Below, in pieces: positions 10,312-18,423 of a stretch of DNA of 64,000 bases. Below the pieces are notes generated by a model. That model worked only from the letters and a program-made list of their open reading frames with translations, did no database searches and had not been told where the DNA came from. Position numbers and translations under genes: made by a program. This stretch comes from REEB76 sp963774895. GTDB taxonomy: Bacteria > Pseudomonadota > Gammaproteobacteria > Natronospirales > REEB76. Within the stretch, counting starts at the first letter, position 1, and each line of letters starts with the position of its first letter. Where the stretch lies: the NCBI GenBank assembly GCA_963774895.1, contig CAVZGN010000001.1, positions 186,001 through 250,000 of the forward strand, in the 5' to 3' direction.

Positions 10312-10777
10312 TGCAGAAGATGCCCGTGACCCGGCGCGGGTCAGGGCGGTAGCGCTCAGATTGCTGGCCCGGCGTGAACATTCCACCCGGGAATTGACCA
10401 TCAAGCTAACAGCGCGTGGCTTTGAACAGCAGACAGTGGCGGCCGTCATCGAGGCGCTCGCGGACCGGAATCTGGTGTCGGATGGCCGCTTTGTGGATGA
10501 ATTCGTCGCCAGCCGCCTGCGGCGCGGCAGCGGGCCGGTGAAGATCCGCGAGGAACTGCGCAGACGCGGTGTGGCGGAGTCGCTGGTTGATAACACTCTC
10601 GGCGACCACCGCAGTGAATGGCTGACCCAGGCAGAGACAGCACGCCGCAAACGGTTTGGTGCAGCGCTGCCGAAGGATTTTAAGGAACGCGCCCGGCAGG
10701 CGCGTTTTTTGCAGCAGCGCGGCTTCAGCGCCGAGCAGATCCGGCAGGTGCTGAAGGGCGAATTCGAAAATATATAG
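10283..10777 (+). CDS. recX: Regulatory protein RecX
   Basis: RecX binds RecA filaments and limits their growth and activity. The 164-residue protein shows the tandem three-helix repeats of the family, with LLARREHSTRELTIKL near the start, LVSDGRFVDEFVASR in the middle and FLQQRGFSAEQIRQVL at the end. A GTG at 10283 gives a start overlapping recA by 29 bases; a slightly later start is possible. Coupled expression with recA is expected. Confidence 0.94.
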
Positions 10778-10829
10778 GAGCGGCCGTAAGGCCACGAGCA
10801 TCGCAGCATCGCGGCGGGGACCACCGCTC
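10778..10829 (+). promoter_or_regulatory. Structured leader before alaS
   Basis: GAGCGG (10778-10783) can pair with CCGCTC (10824-10829) and encloses an inner hairpin GGCC-GTAA-GGCC (10782-10793, overlapping the outer arm by two bases) and a doubled GCATCGC. The alaS start codon lies 12 bases beyond and has no close Shine-Dalgarno; the best purine run (GCGGGGA) is inside the structure. This suggests structure-dependent translation or a terminator for recX; neither is proven. Confidence 0.3.
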
Positions 10830-10841
10830 TCACAAATTAAT

Positions 10842-13523
10842 ATGATGACCAGCAATCAGATCCGTAAAAGCTTCCTGGAGTTTTTCCGCTCCAAGGGCCA
10901 TGCCATCGTGCCGGCGAGCCCGCTGGTGCCGGCCAACGATGCCACCCTGCTGTTCACCAACGCCGGCATGGTGCAGTTCAAGGATATCTTCCTGGGCCGC
11001 GAGAAGCCTGAGCACTTGCGGGTGGCCGATGTGCAGCCCTGCCTGCGGGCCGGCGGCAAGCACAATGACCTGGAGAACGTCGGCTACACCGCCCGCCACC
11101 ATACCTTCTTCGAGATGCTGGGCAACTGGTCGTTCGGCGACTATTTCAAGCGCGAAGCCATCGTCTACGCCTGGGAGCTCTTGACCCGGGTCTGGAAACT
11201 GCCGCCCGAGCGGCTATGGATAACTATATATAAGGATGATGACGAGGCCCATGCCATCTGGACCAAGGAAATCGGTTTGCCCAAGGAGCGGGTGGTGCGC
11301 GTCGGCGACCAGCCTGGAGCGCCCAAGTACCAAAGCGATAACTTCTGGCAGATGGCGGATACCGGCCCCTGTGGACCCTGCACCGAGATCTTCTGGGACC
11401 ACGGCCCCGGCATCTCCGGCGGCCAGCCCGGCAGCCATGAGGAAGGCGACCGCTACGTGGAGATCTGGAACCTGGTGTTCATGCAGTTCGACCGGGCCGC
11501 TGACGGCACGCTTACTAAGCTGCCCAAGCCCTGCGTGGACACCGGCATGGGGCTGGAACGCATGGCCGCGGTCCTGCAGGGCGTGCACTCCAACTACGAT
11601 ATCGACCTATTCAAATACCTGATCAAGGCAGCGGCTGAAGTCACGGGTGCAAAAGATTTAAGCAGCCCGTCGCTGCGGGTGATCGCCGACCACATCCGCG
11701 CCTGCGCATTTCTCATTTCCGACGGAGTGCTACCTTCCAACGAGGGCCGCGGTTACGTCCTTAGGCGTATCATCCGCCGCGCCGTGCGCCATGGCTACAA
11801 ACTCGGCCAGGAGAAACCCTTCTTCCACAAACTGGTGAAACCACTCGACCAGGAAATGGGTGAGGCCTACCCGGCGCTGCACAAATCAGTAAAACATATC
11901 GAGCAAGCTTTGCTGCAGGAAGAACAGCGCTTTGCTGAAACCCTTACTAAAGGGATGCGATTACTTGAAGAAGGGCTTGTAGGGAAATTGCAATCTAATA
12001 TTTGGGATGTGGGGAGTCCTGGATGGAAACCAACTATTAAACCGATAGGCCAAGAGATTCCCGGTGAGGTGATCTTTAAACTTTACGATACGTATGGTTT
12101 TCCGGTGGATCTCACCGCGGACATTGCGCGTGAACGCGGGCTCAAACTTGATCTGCAAGGATTCGAACAACAGATGGAGAAGCAGCGCGAGCGCGGCCGT
12201 GCCGCCAGTCAGTTCGGAGCGGAGTATGCTCAGGACGTGGATATCAAGAGCGAAACCATATTTACCGGTTACGATGCCTTGAAAGACAAGGGCAAGATCA
12301 TCGCACTGTTCCGCGGAAAGGAATCCGTCAAGGCGCTCAAGACAGGCGAGCAGGGTATGGTGATCCTGGACCAAACGCCGTTCTATGCGGAATCCGGCGG
12401 CCAGGTGGGTGATAAAGGATTACTGCGCACAGCCAAAGGCGAATTCAAAGTCGAAGATACCCAGAAACGTGGCGGCGGCGCCCATGCCCATCTGGGCACG
12501 GTCATCAAAGGCGAGCTGAAGATCGGTGAAAGCATGGAGGCGCAGGTGGACGAGAAACTGCGTGTCGCCACTGTGTTGAATCATTCCGCCACCCATCTTC
12601 TGCATGCTGCGTTGCGCAAGCTGCTCGGGACCCATGTCACACAGAAAGGCTCGCTGGTGGCGCCCGACCGCTTGCGCTTCGATTTCTCCCACAATCAGCC
12701 GCTCACGCCGGATGAGTTGCAGCGCATCGAAGACCTAGTGAACGATGAAATCCGCAAGAACGCCGAAGCCGATGTGCGGCAAATGGGTTACGACGAGGCC
12801 ATCGAGTCCGGCGCCATGGCGCTGTTTGGCGAGAAATACGGCAATATGGTCAGGGTGATGAAATTCGGTGATTTCTCCACGGAACTCTGCGGCGGCACCC
12901 ATGTGCGGCATGTGGGCGACGTCGGCCTGTTCAAGATCGTGGGCGAATCCGGCGTGGCCGCCGGTGTGCGCCGCATCGAAGCGCTCACCGGCGAGGGCGC
13001 GCTCGCCTGGGTGCACAAGGCCGAACAGACGCTGCGCAACGTGGCCGACATGACCAAGGGCGGCCTGGATAACATCGAGGACAAGGTCAGCCAGCTGCTG
13101 GAACGCAACCGCAAGCTGGAAAAGGAGCTGGAACAACTCAAAGGCCAGATGGCCAGCCGCCAGGGCGGCGATCTGGCCTCTGCAGCCGTGGACATCAAGG
13201 GTATCAAGGTGCTGGCATCGCGGCTCGACGGCGCCGATGCCAAAACCCTGCGGGACACTGTGGACCAATTAAAAAACAAACTCGGTTCCGCAGCCATCGT
13301 GCTGGCGGCGGTCGAGGACGGTAAGGTGCGCCTGGTAGCCGGCGTGACTGCCGATCGCATGCACAAGATCAAAGCAGGGGATCTGGTGAACGTGGTGGCC
13401 GAGCAGGTGGGCGGCAAAGGCGGTGGCCGGCCGGACATGGCCCAGGCGGGCGGCAACGACCCAAGCAAACTCGATATCGCGCTCAAGTCCGTGCCCGATT
13501 GGGTGCGGGCGCGTCTGGGTTGA
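10842..13523 (+). CDS. alaS: Alanyl-tRNA synthetase
   Basis: AlaRS charges tRNA-Ala and removes mischarged Ser/Gly. Class II catalytic motifs are seen in the N-terminus (FLEFFRSKGH, FTNAGMVQFKD), the editing domain has the zinc-type HSATHLLHAAL and CGGTHVRHVGD motifs, and the C-terminal oligomerisation domain is complete. At 893 residues it is slightly long because of an insertion at about residues 380-402, just before the KLYDTYGFP motif. That insert has AT-rich codons unlike the rest of the gene. ATG codons at 10842 and 10845 are both possible starts. Confidence 0.98.
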   Translation: MMTSNQIRKSFLEFFRSKGHAIVPASPLVPANDATLLFTNAGMVQFKDIFLGREKPEHLRVADVQPCLRAGGKHNDLENVGYTARHHTFFEMLGNWSFGDYFKREAIVYAWELLTRVWKLPPERLWITIYKDDDEAHAIWTKEIGLPKERVVRVGDQPGAPKYQSDNFWQMADTGPCGPCTEIFWDHGPGISGGQPGSHEEGDRYVEIWNLVFMQFDRAADGTLTKLPKPCVDTGMGLERMAAVLQGVHSNYDIDLFKYLIKAAAEVTGAKDLSSPSLRVIADHIRACAFLISDGVLPSNEGRGYVLRRIIRRAVRHGYKLGQEKPFFHKLVKPLDQEMGEAYPALHKSVKHIEQALLQEEQRFAETLTKGMRLLEEGLVGKLQSNIWDVGSPGWKPTIKPIGQEIPGEVIFKLYDTYGFPVDLTADIARERGLKLDLQGFEQQMEKQRERGRAASQFGAEYAQDVDIKSETIFTGYDALKDKGKIIALFRGKESVKALKTGEQGMVILDQTPFYAESGGQVGDKGLLRTAKGEFKVEDTQKRGGGAHAHLGTVIKGELKIGESMEAQVDEKLRVATVLNHSATHLLHAALRKLLGTHVTQKGSLVAPDRLRFDFSHNQPLTPDELQRIEDLVNDEIRKNAEADVRQMGYDEAIESGAMALFGEKYGNMVRVMKFGDFSTELCGGTHVRHVGDVGLFKIVGESGVAAGVRRIEALTGEGALAWVHKAEQTLRNVADMTKGGLDNIEDKVSQLLERNRKLEKELEQLKGQMASRQGGDLASAAVDIKGIKVLASRLDGADAKTLRDTVDQLKNKLGSAAIVLAAVEDGKVRLVAGVTADRMHKIKAGDLVNVVAEQVGGKGGGRPDMAQAGGNDPSKLDIALKSVPDWVRARLG

Positions 13524-13576
13524 AGAGTTTCTCGCTCACATGAATGCGCTTGCGCGAGTAACCAATCTCTTTAAAT

Positions 13577-13626
13577 CCCTCTCCCTCCGGGAGAGGGCGG
13601 CCGTCGCGAAGCGAGGGCGGGTGAGG
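13577..13626. repeat. REP-like palindromic repeat between alaS and lysC
   Basis: CCCTCTCCC-TCC-GGGAGAGGG (13577-13597) is a near-perfect hairpin followed by a GGGCGGGTGAGGG tail ending at 13626. The same hairpin and tail type occurs at 15061-15096 downstream of lysC, so this is an interspersed repeat. It may also act as a terminator for alaS or stabilise mRNA ends. Confidence 0.6.
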
Positions 13627-13670
13627 GAAAACCGATCGCTTGAAATACATTTCGGCTACGCGAGCCATTC

Positions 13671-14948
13671 ATGGCGCTGATCGTGCAAAAATACGGCGGC
13701 ACTTCGATAGCCGACTGCGCGCGCATCGAACATGTGGCGGACAAAGTGTGCAGCACGCGCCGTGACGGCCATGACCTCGTGGTGGTGGTCTCGGCCATGG
13801 CCGGCGAGACCGACCGCTTACTCGGTCTTGGCAAAAGCATCGCCCAGCGCCCCAGCGCCCGCGAGCTGGATGTGCTGCTGGCATCAGGCGAGCAGGTGAG
13901 CATCGCGCTATTGGCCATCGCCTTGGAGAAACGCGGCTTGTCGGCGCGTTCTTTCACGGGAGCCCAGGTGTGCATACACACCGACAGGGATCACAGCCGC
14001 GCGCGCATCGAATCCATCGACGACGGCAAGTTGCGCGCCGCATTGGCCGACAACTGTGTGCCGGTAGTAGCGGGTTTTCAGGGCGTGGACGAGATCGGCG
14101 ATATCACCACCCTGGGCCGCGGCGGTTCCGATACCACCGCAGTGGCGCTGGCGGCGGCGCTCAAGGCGGATGAATGTCAGATCTACACCGACGTGGACGG
14201 CGTCTATACCACCGATCCGCGCATGGTGCCGGAAGCACGGCGGCTGGCGCGCGTCACTTTCGAGGAGATGCTGGAGCTGGCGAGCCTGGGTTCCAAGGTA
14301 TTGCAGATCCGCGCCGTGGAGTTCGCCGGCAAATACAATGTGCCCCTGCGCGTGCTGTCCACCTTCAAGGAAGGCGAGGGCACGCTCATCACTTATGAGG
14401 ATGTCAAAATGGAAGCCGCTGTCGTATCCGGTATCGCCTTCAATCGCGATGAAGCGGAGATCACGCTCATCGGTATCAAGGATGAGCCGGGGTCTGCTTA
14501 TCGGGTACTCGGTCCGATCTCCGATGCCCACATCGTGGTGGACATGATCGTGCAGAACCTGGCCCGCGACGGCCGCCTGGATTTCACTTTCACCCTGCAC
14601 CGCAATGATTATGCCCAGGCCATGGAAATCCTGGAAGCCAATCTCAAGCGCATTGGTGCTGAACGGGCCATAGGCAATGAGCGGGTGGTGAAGATCTCGC
14701 TGGTAGGCGTGGGCATGCGCTCCCATTCAGGTGTCGCTACCCGTATGTTCCAGACGCTTGCCACAGCCGGCATCAACATCCGGCTGGTGGCCACCTCCGA
14801 GATCAAGATTTCAGTGGTGGTGGATGAGAAGAACCTGGAAGCCGGAGTGCGGGCGTTGCATGCAGCTTTCCATCTGCACGAGCCATCGCAGCAAGAGCAC
14901 CTGCCACAACCAGCCGGCGCAGTGCGCAAAGGCGGCACGGCGGGTTGA
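13671..14948 (+). CDS. lysC: Aspartate kinase
   Basis: The enzyme phosphorylates aspartate, the first step towards lysine, threonine, methionine and diaminopimelate. The N-terminal amino-acid-kinase domain starts with VQKYGGTSIAD and contains GRGGSDTTAVALAAAL. Two C-terminal ACT domains (from about residue 265) supply feedback control by lysine and/or threonine. It is monofunctional, without homoserine dehydrogenase. A REP-like element lies directly upstream and another downstream. Confidence 0.96.
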   Translation: MALIVQKYGGTSIADCARIEHVADKVCSTRRDGHDLVVVVSAMAGETDRLLGLGKSIAQRPSARELDVLLASGEQVSIALLAIALEKRGLSARSFTGAQVCIHTDRDHSRARIESIDDGKLRAALADNCVPVVAGFQGVDEIGDITTLGRGGSDTTAVALAAALKADECQIYTDVDGVYTTDPRMVPEARRLARVTFEEMLELASLGSKVLQIRAVEFAGKYNVPLRVLSTFKEGEGTLITYEDVKMEAAVVSGIAFNRDEAEITLIGIKDEPGSAYRVLGPISDAHIVVDMIVQNLARDGRLDFTFTLHRNDYAQAMEILEANLKRIGAERAIGNERVVKISLVGVGMRSHSGVATRMFQTLATAGINIRLVATSEIKISVVVDEKNLEAGVRALHAAFHLHEPSQQEHLPQPAGAVRKGGTAG

Positions 14949-15018
14949 GAACTGCACTGAAAACCCTCAGAATACGCACCCCCGTCGACTCTGGCGGGAT
15001 GTTTGTAATTAAAAGCGC

Positions 15019-15117
15019 CTAACAAAATGAATACCCGTGCCTTATGGCCTCTCTCACAATCCCCTCTCCCCTGGAGGGAGAGGGTTAGGGTGAGGGGGAG
15101 TTAGGGCATTTTGTTAG
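15019..15117. repeat. 99-bp element with 11-bp perfect terminal inverted repeats
   Basis: CTAACAAAATG (15019-15029) and CATTTTGTTAG (15107-15117) are perfect inverted repeats. Between them sits a REP-like core, CTCTCCC-CTGG-AGGGAGAG with a TTAGGGTGAGGG tail. The whole is shaped like a small non-autonomous mobile element (MITE) or a compound REP. I see no target-site duplication that can be asserted. It lies between lysC and csrA. Confidence 0.55.
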
Positions 15118-15190
15118 ATGCTATAAAAGAACAAGAACAATAAATGGAATTTCCATAACTAGGTGATTGAGTGTTACAAGGAGTTAAACC

Positions 15191-15391
15191 ATGTTGATTC
15201 TGACCAGACGGGTGGGCGAGACCATCATGATCGGCGACAACGTCACCGTCACGGTACTGGGCGTCAAGGGCAGTCAGGTGCGCATCGGCGTGAACGCCCC
15301 CAAAGAGATCGCCGTGCATCGCGAAGAGATCTACGAGCGCATCCGGCACGAGCAGGAAGGCGGCAATACCGCGGCACCGCCGGAAGTCTGA
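15191..15391 (+). CDS. csrA: Carbon storage regulator CsrA
   Basis: A 66-residue RNA-binding dimer that binds GGA motifs in leaders and changes translation or stability of target mRNAs. The sequence starts MLILTRRVGETIMIGD and keeps the RNA-contact segment VRIGVNAPKEIAVHREEIY, including the conserved Arg near residue 44. An AAGGAG Shine-Dalgarno lies 8 bases before the ATG. A hairpin-rich stretch with GGA in several loops follows directly downstream on the same strand. Confidence 0.97.
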   Translation: MLILTRRVGETIMIGDNVTVTVLGVKGSQVRIGVNAPKEIAVHREEIYERIRHEQEGGNTAAPPEV

Positions 15392-15425
15392 CGTTTACTG
15401 CAACTGCCGTTTTGACCCATCCGGT

Positions 15426-15444
15426 GGGGATCAGTATCATCCCC
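15426..15444 (+). terminator. Hairpin after csrA
   Basis: GGGGAT (15426-15431) pairs with ATCCCC (15439-15444) around a 7-base loop, 35 bases after the csrA stop. There is no T-run, so it may be a weak terminator or the first of the hairpins that follow. Confidence 0.3.
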
Positions 15445-15484
15445 GGCGGTTGAAGTACTTTCCCCGATCGGATAGCCGAGCGAT

Positions 15485-15761
15485 GTGCATGGATGCACAA
15501 GTGCCGCGAGAGGCAGGACGCCGGTAGTGGCCTGGTCGAAGCGGAAAGAGACAACGATCCAATGAATCGTTATCCCGCTGAGCGGGAGGGTAGGATGCCC
15601 GAAGTAACGCGCGCTCATGCTGTGGTTTGATAACCACCCTAGCTGGGGCGCTCGAACAATTATGTATTCGGAGAGATGGCCGAGCTGGTCGACAAATTCG
15701 CCGGGAGCGAATTTGAACCGCACGCTGTGCGGGCTCTGAAGGGGCGGAGGGCAGGACGCCC
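15485..15761 (+). other. Hairpin-dense region with GGA loops (possible CsrA-binding RNA or REP array)
   Basis: At least eight short hairpins occur in 277 bases without a plausible gene. Five carry GGA in the loop: GTGCA-TGGA-TGCAC (15486-15498 region), GGC-AGGAC-GCC (15512-15522), GGGT-AGGAT-GCCC (15588-15600), AAATTCGC-CGGGA-GCGAATTT (15694-15714) and GGGC-AGGAC-GCCC (15749-15761). The last and third differ by paired changes that keep the stem. Others (15553-15571, 15573-15587, 15622-15637, 15718-15732) lack GGA loops. Loop-presented GGA is the CsrA recognition element, and csrA is the gene directly upstream. No clear promoter or terminator bounds a transcript, so interspersed palindromic repeats remain an alternative. 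Confidence 0.4.
15662..15692 (+). repeat. Truncated copy of the tRNA-Ser 5' end
   Basis: The 31 bases here are identical to 15826-15856, which cover 8 bases of tRNA leader and the first 23 bases of tRNA-Ser. After the D-arm the copy diverges into a hairpin (15694-15714), so it cannot be a functional tRNA. Upstream of both copies is a matching GGG-AGGA-GCCC hairpin and AGTAACGCGCGC (15603-15614 and 15764-15775), so the duplicated unit is about 160 bases. Confidence 0.75.
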
Positions 15762-15791
15762 GGAGTAACGCGCGCATTATATTGGGCGCGC

Positions 15792-15820
15792 TTGAGACCA
15801 GCTTGCAGGAATTGTATTAG
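15792..15820 (+). promoter_or_regulatory. Likely sigma70 promoter of tRNA-Ser
   Basis: TTGAGA (15792-15797) and TATTAG (15815-15820) are spaced by 17 bases and lie 14 bases before the mature tRNA 5' end, as expected for a stable RNA promoter. Confidence 0.5.
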
Positions 15821-15833
15821 TAATGATGTATTC

Positions 15834-15927
15834 GGAGAGATGGCCGAGCTGGTCGAAGGCGCGCCCCTGCTAAGGGCGTATACGCGCAAAACGCGTATCG
15901 TGGGTTCGAATCCCACTCTCTCCGCCA
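15834..15927 (+). tRNA. tRNA-Ser (anticodon GCU), CCA encoded
   Basis: The acceptor stem GGAGAGA (15834-15840) pairs with TCTCTCC (15917-15923), followed by discriminator G and encoded CCA. The anticodon stem-loop reads CCC-CTGCTAA-GGG, giving anticodon GCU for AGC/AGU serine codons. The long variable arm with TACGCG/CGCGTA is diagnostic for a class II tRNA, and the T-loop GTGGGTTCGAATCCCAC is canonical. Its 5' portion is duplicated upstream, and an AT-rich gene island begins about 200 bases downstream. Confidence 0.97.
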
Positions 15928-16134
15928 AGATTAGCCTACAGCCCTTTAATAGCAAGGGGTTCAAGCTTTTTACCACAGCTACCCACACGCCAACTCACGT
16001 TTAAACGGCGCTGGGGGCGCGATCTCAGGCCGGTGGCAGTTATATGTCAGGGGTTCGGGGCCGTTTGGCGGCTTGGGCAGCCACTGGCGGCAGGGCTAGA
16101 ATCGCGTCTCAGGGGTCGAACGAGGGGTGCTTCC

Positions 16135-16497
16135 ATGAAAATCATCGCTGTTATTGCTTTCGCCTTAGTTATTGTGGGATGCGCGTCGGGCGGAGACGAG
16201 CCCACGGTTGACGATATTACAAATCGTCTTTCAACCGAATATGTGGGTTTGTCCTTTGCTGTTTTTGTCAACAACAATGGCGGGCCGGTGTCAAAGATTG
16301 ACGACCCTGCGTCCAATACAACGATATACACATGGCTTTCCCCACCCGATTCAGACGTATGTAAGCTTTCTATCGACGTTGCAACACCAACAAATCTTAT
16401 TAAGCGCATCACCATTCTGAGTTCAGAGACTGATAGCGTGGATACGTTTTGGTTTTTCCATCACAAATACGTAGAAGCGTGTAAGGCGGTTAAATAA
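16135..16497 (+). CDS. Small lipoprotein of unknown function (island gene 1)
   Basis: A 120-residue predicted lipoprotein: a basic-hydrophobic signal ends in the lipobox IVGC with Cys16. The frame opens at 16033, but ATG at 16135 gives a proper signal peptide and has GAGGGG upstream. The mature part has two further Cys residues that could form a disulfide. No family is recognised. Base composition is AT-rich compared with the csrA and maeA neighbourhoods, which suggests acquired DNA. It is followed after 15 bases by another small lipoprotein gene on the same strand. Confidence 0.75.
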   Translation: MKIIAVIAFALVIVGCASGGDEPTVDDITNRLSTEYVGLSFAVFVNNNGGPVSKIDDPASNTTIYTWLSPPDSDVCKLSIDVATPTNLIKRITILSSETDSVDTFWFFHHKYVEACKAVK

Positions 16498-16512
16498 TCG
16501 GGTGATCTGCCA

Positions 16513-16809
16513 ATGACCAAACTACTGCTGCTATGTGCAATCGTTTTGTCAATCGTCACCGCCTGCGCAACAGATTTATCTGAGGCAGGTAGTAAGGTAC
16601 GGTTACTCGATTCCGCCGCCGAAGCATCTAAATGCCAAATGATAAAGACTATCTACGCGAGAGCCGCATATGGAACGGCTAATGTTACAAAGGAAGCGTT
16701 AAATGAAGCCGCTGCTGCCGGTGCAAATGCTTTTTATGTTATTTCTGCCACATCGGAAGGAGTAAATATACATGCCGATGTAGTCGGCAATGCCCTGATC
16801 TGTAAATAG
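16513..16809 (+). CDS. DUF4156-like small lipoprotein (island gene 2)
   Basis: A 98-residue lipoprotein with lipobox VTAC (Cys18). The mature part has the pattern of DUF4156 proteins: a KVRLLD strand, a Cys in SKCQMI, a helix ALNEAAAAGANAFYV and a C-terminal Cys in ALICK that could pair with the first. The function of that family is unknown; related folds include outer membrane stress sensors, but no role can be assigned. It is cotranscribed in appearance with the lipoprotein genes on either side and shares their AT-rich composition. Confidence 0.75.
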   Translation: MTKLLLLCAIVLSIVTACATDLSEAGSKVRLLDSAAEASKCQMIKTIYARAAYGTANVTKEALNEAAAAGANAFYVISATSEGVNIHADVVGNALICK

Positions 16810-16857
16810 ACCTGATGATGCTGTCTTGCGTACAGACTTTTTATTTAGAGGTGATTT

Positions 16858-17361
16858 ATGCGTACAGTGATCTCAACATTATCAGCTCTATTATGCGTGA
16901 TGGCACTATTTGCTTGTGCATCTGCAACCGTTGAAACAAGAACGTATATTCCAAATCAGATGCAAAGTATATCCTCATGGTATATAGATTTTGAATATCA
17001 AAATGGTGCTGTAGAGAAACAACAATATAGTAATGGTTCTTCAAATGTAAAACTTGTTAGTGAGGGGCAAGACCCGGCTGACTTACAATTTCGGGATGAT
17101 CTTTTCTATGGTCTACGCGATGATCATTCAATTCCGATGACTAAAAATGCTGATCAGGCGACAGGGCGAATTGAAATACTTCCTGTTCATGCAGTGGCCG
17201 GCGGATTTTTATCTGTGGAAGTAATATTCCTTAACAAACAAGGTAATACCGTTGCGAGAATGAAGGTGAGTAACTGCGTTAAGGTGTCTTGTTTTAAAGG
17301 CGACGCTGAATTTACAACATATGCGACAGAAACAATTGCAGATTTTATTCTTAATAAGTAG
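16858..17361 (+). CDS. Lipoprotein of unknown function (island gene 3)
   Basis: A 167-residue predicted lipoprotein with lipobox LFAC at Cys20. The mature chain is beta-rich by pattern, with alternating hydrophobic segments such as FLSVEVIFLNKQGNTVARMKV, and has two Cys in a CVKVSC arrangement. No family is recognised. GAGGTG lies 5 bases before the ATG. Strongly AT-rich codon use sets it apart from the housekeeping genes on either side. Confidence 0.72.
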   Translation: MRTVISTLSALLCVMALFACASATVETRTYIPNQMQSISSWYIDFEYQNGAVEKQQYSNGSSNVKLVSEGQDPADLQFRDDLFYGLRDDHSIPMTKNADQATGRIEILPVHAVAGGFLSVEVIFLNKQGNTVARMKVSNCVKVSCFKGDAEFTTYATETIADFILNK

Positions 17362-17431
17362 CAATTCTTAGGAATACCATTAGCACATCGATGGCGAATA
17401 TTGTGAATACTCGATTTTACTTCACAAAAAC

Positions 17432-17875
17432 ATGAGTGCTCAGGGCATTTCGGCATTTTGGGTCACGGTCATTGGTTTAGGCTCGGCAGCGATTGGTGCG
17501 ATTGTTTCGGCTTTGGTAACTGCGGGTTTTAATTACTTTGGTCAGCGTTTGGGACGTGACGCAAAGCGTAAAGAAATACTTTTGAGTAAGGCTATCGAGC
17601 TTGCCATTAGACGTACTGACGTCGGATTGAGGATGGCCGAAAAAATGGGTCGAAATGTGATTGTGCAGGATGATTTGACGCTTGCTGCCGTATATTTCAG
17701 AGATTTAGAACACCTGATAAATACAGGCGATCTTCCCGCTAAAACTAAAACCATAGCGGAAGAATCACTCCGCAAAGCAAGAGAATGGGACGCTGCGCTC
17801 AAAGAATCCATAGAGCAACAGAAGCGTAAAGAGCAGCGTCAGGTTGAAGATTTAAACGATCGTCTAGGCCGATGA
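17432..17875 (+). CDS. Membrane-anchored coiled-coil protein, unknown (island gene 4)
   Basis: 147 residues with one N-terminal membrane helix (about residues 8-34, rich in Gly and Ala) followed by a cytosolic, charged, helical region that ends in a likely coiled coil of Glu, Gln, Lys and Arg. Such a layout is common in small phage or island proteins of unknown role. No enzymatic motif is seen. It follows three lipoprotein genes on the same strand in the AT-rich island. Confidence 0.65.
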   Translation: MSAQGISAFWVTVIGLGSAAIGAIVSALVTAGFNYFGQRLGRDAKRKEILLSKAIELAIRRTDVGLRMAEKMGRNVIVQDDLTLAAVYFRDLEHLINTGDLPAKTKTIAEESLRKAREWDAALKESIEQQKRKEQRQVEDLNDRLGR

Positions 17876-17918
17876 TAAGCAATCAGTTTATGGTCACGCA
17901 AAGTTTGAGGTGTAATTT

Positions 17919-18326
17919 ATGGGATGGTTTTCAAAAAGTATATCAGTTGAAAAACAATCATTGGAAGGTGTAGCGAATCGTTGCGGTCGAATTGTCTCCG
18001 CGCTTGCGACGCTTCTCATTCCACAAACATGTCGATATCAGGAGAGTTTGAGAAATCGTCATTTAGTGAGAACGGCAGCGCAATTTAAAGGCCAAGTAGG
18101 AGCAATGCATACAAAAGAGTTTGTAGATGTCTTAGAAAAAGCATGTTTTGATGAGTGGCACAAATTTGGAGAACAACTCTTTCAAAAAGCATTCTCTTTA
18201 GTACAAGCATTTCCCAATGCTTCAGATGATGAAATAGTAAAGAAACTCTCTAATGAAATAGACGATGCAATCACTGCCGACGAATTATCAAATGATATTC
18301 CGTCACAATATTTGCAACTAAAATGA
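17919..18326 (+). CDS. Hypothetical protein (island gene 5)
   Basis: A 135-residue soluble, mostly helical protein without recognised family. It has no signal peptide and three Cys residues spread through the chain. The C-terminal half is acidic. A weak ribosome site (GAGG) lies 8 bases upstream of the ATG. Codon use is AT-rich like the rest of the island. Confidence 0.6.
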   Translation: MGWFSKSISVEKQSLEGVANRCGRIVSALATLLIPQTCRYQESLRNRHLVRTAAQFKGQVGAMHTKEFVDVLEKACFDEWHKFGEQLFQKAFSLVQAFPNASDDEIVKKLSNEIDDAITADELSNDIPSQYLQLK

Positions 18327-18423
18327 AAGCATATATTCAATTCTAAAAGAAGAAATTAGCAATCCTAGATCATGCAAGTAACAACATTTTAGAAGCCGCG
18401 CATTATTTTGAAGGAGTGTAATC

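Noticed and set aside
15485..15761. CRISPR array or integron attC sites as an explanation for the repeated hairpins
   Set aside because: Repeats are irregular in spacing and sequence, spacers are not uniform, and there is no cas or integrase gene in the window.
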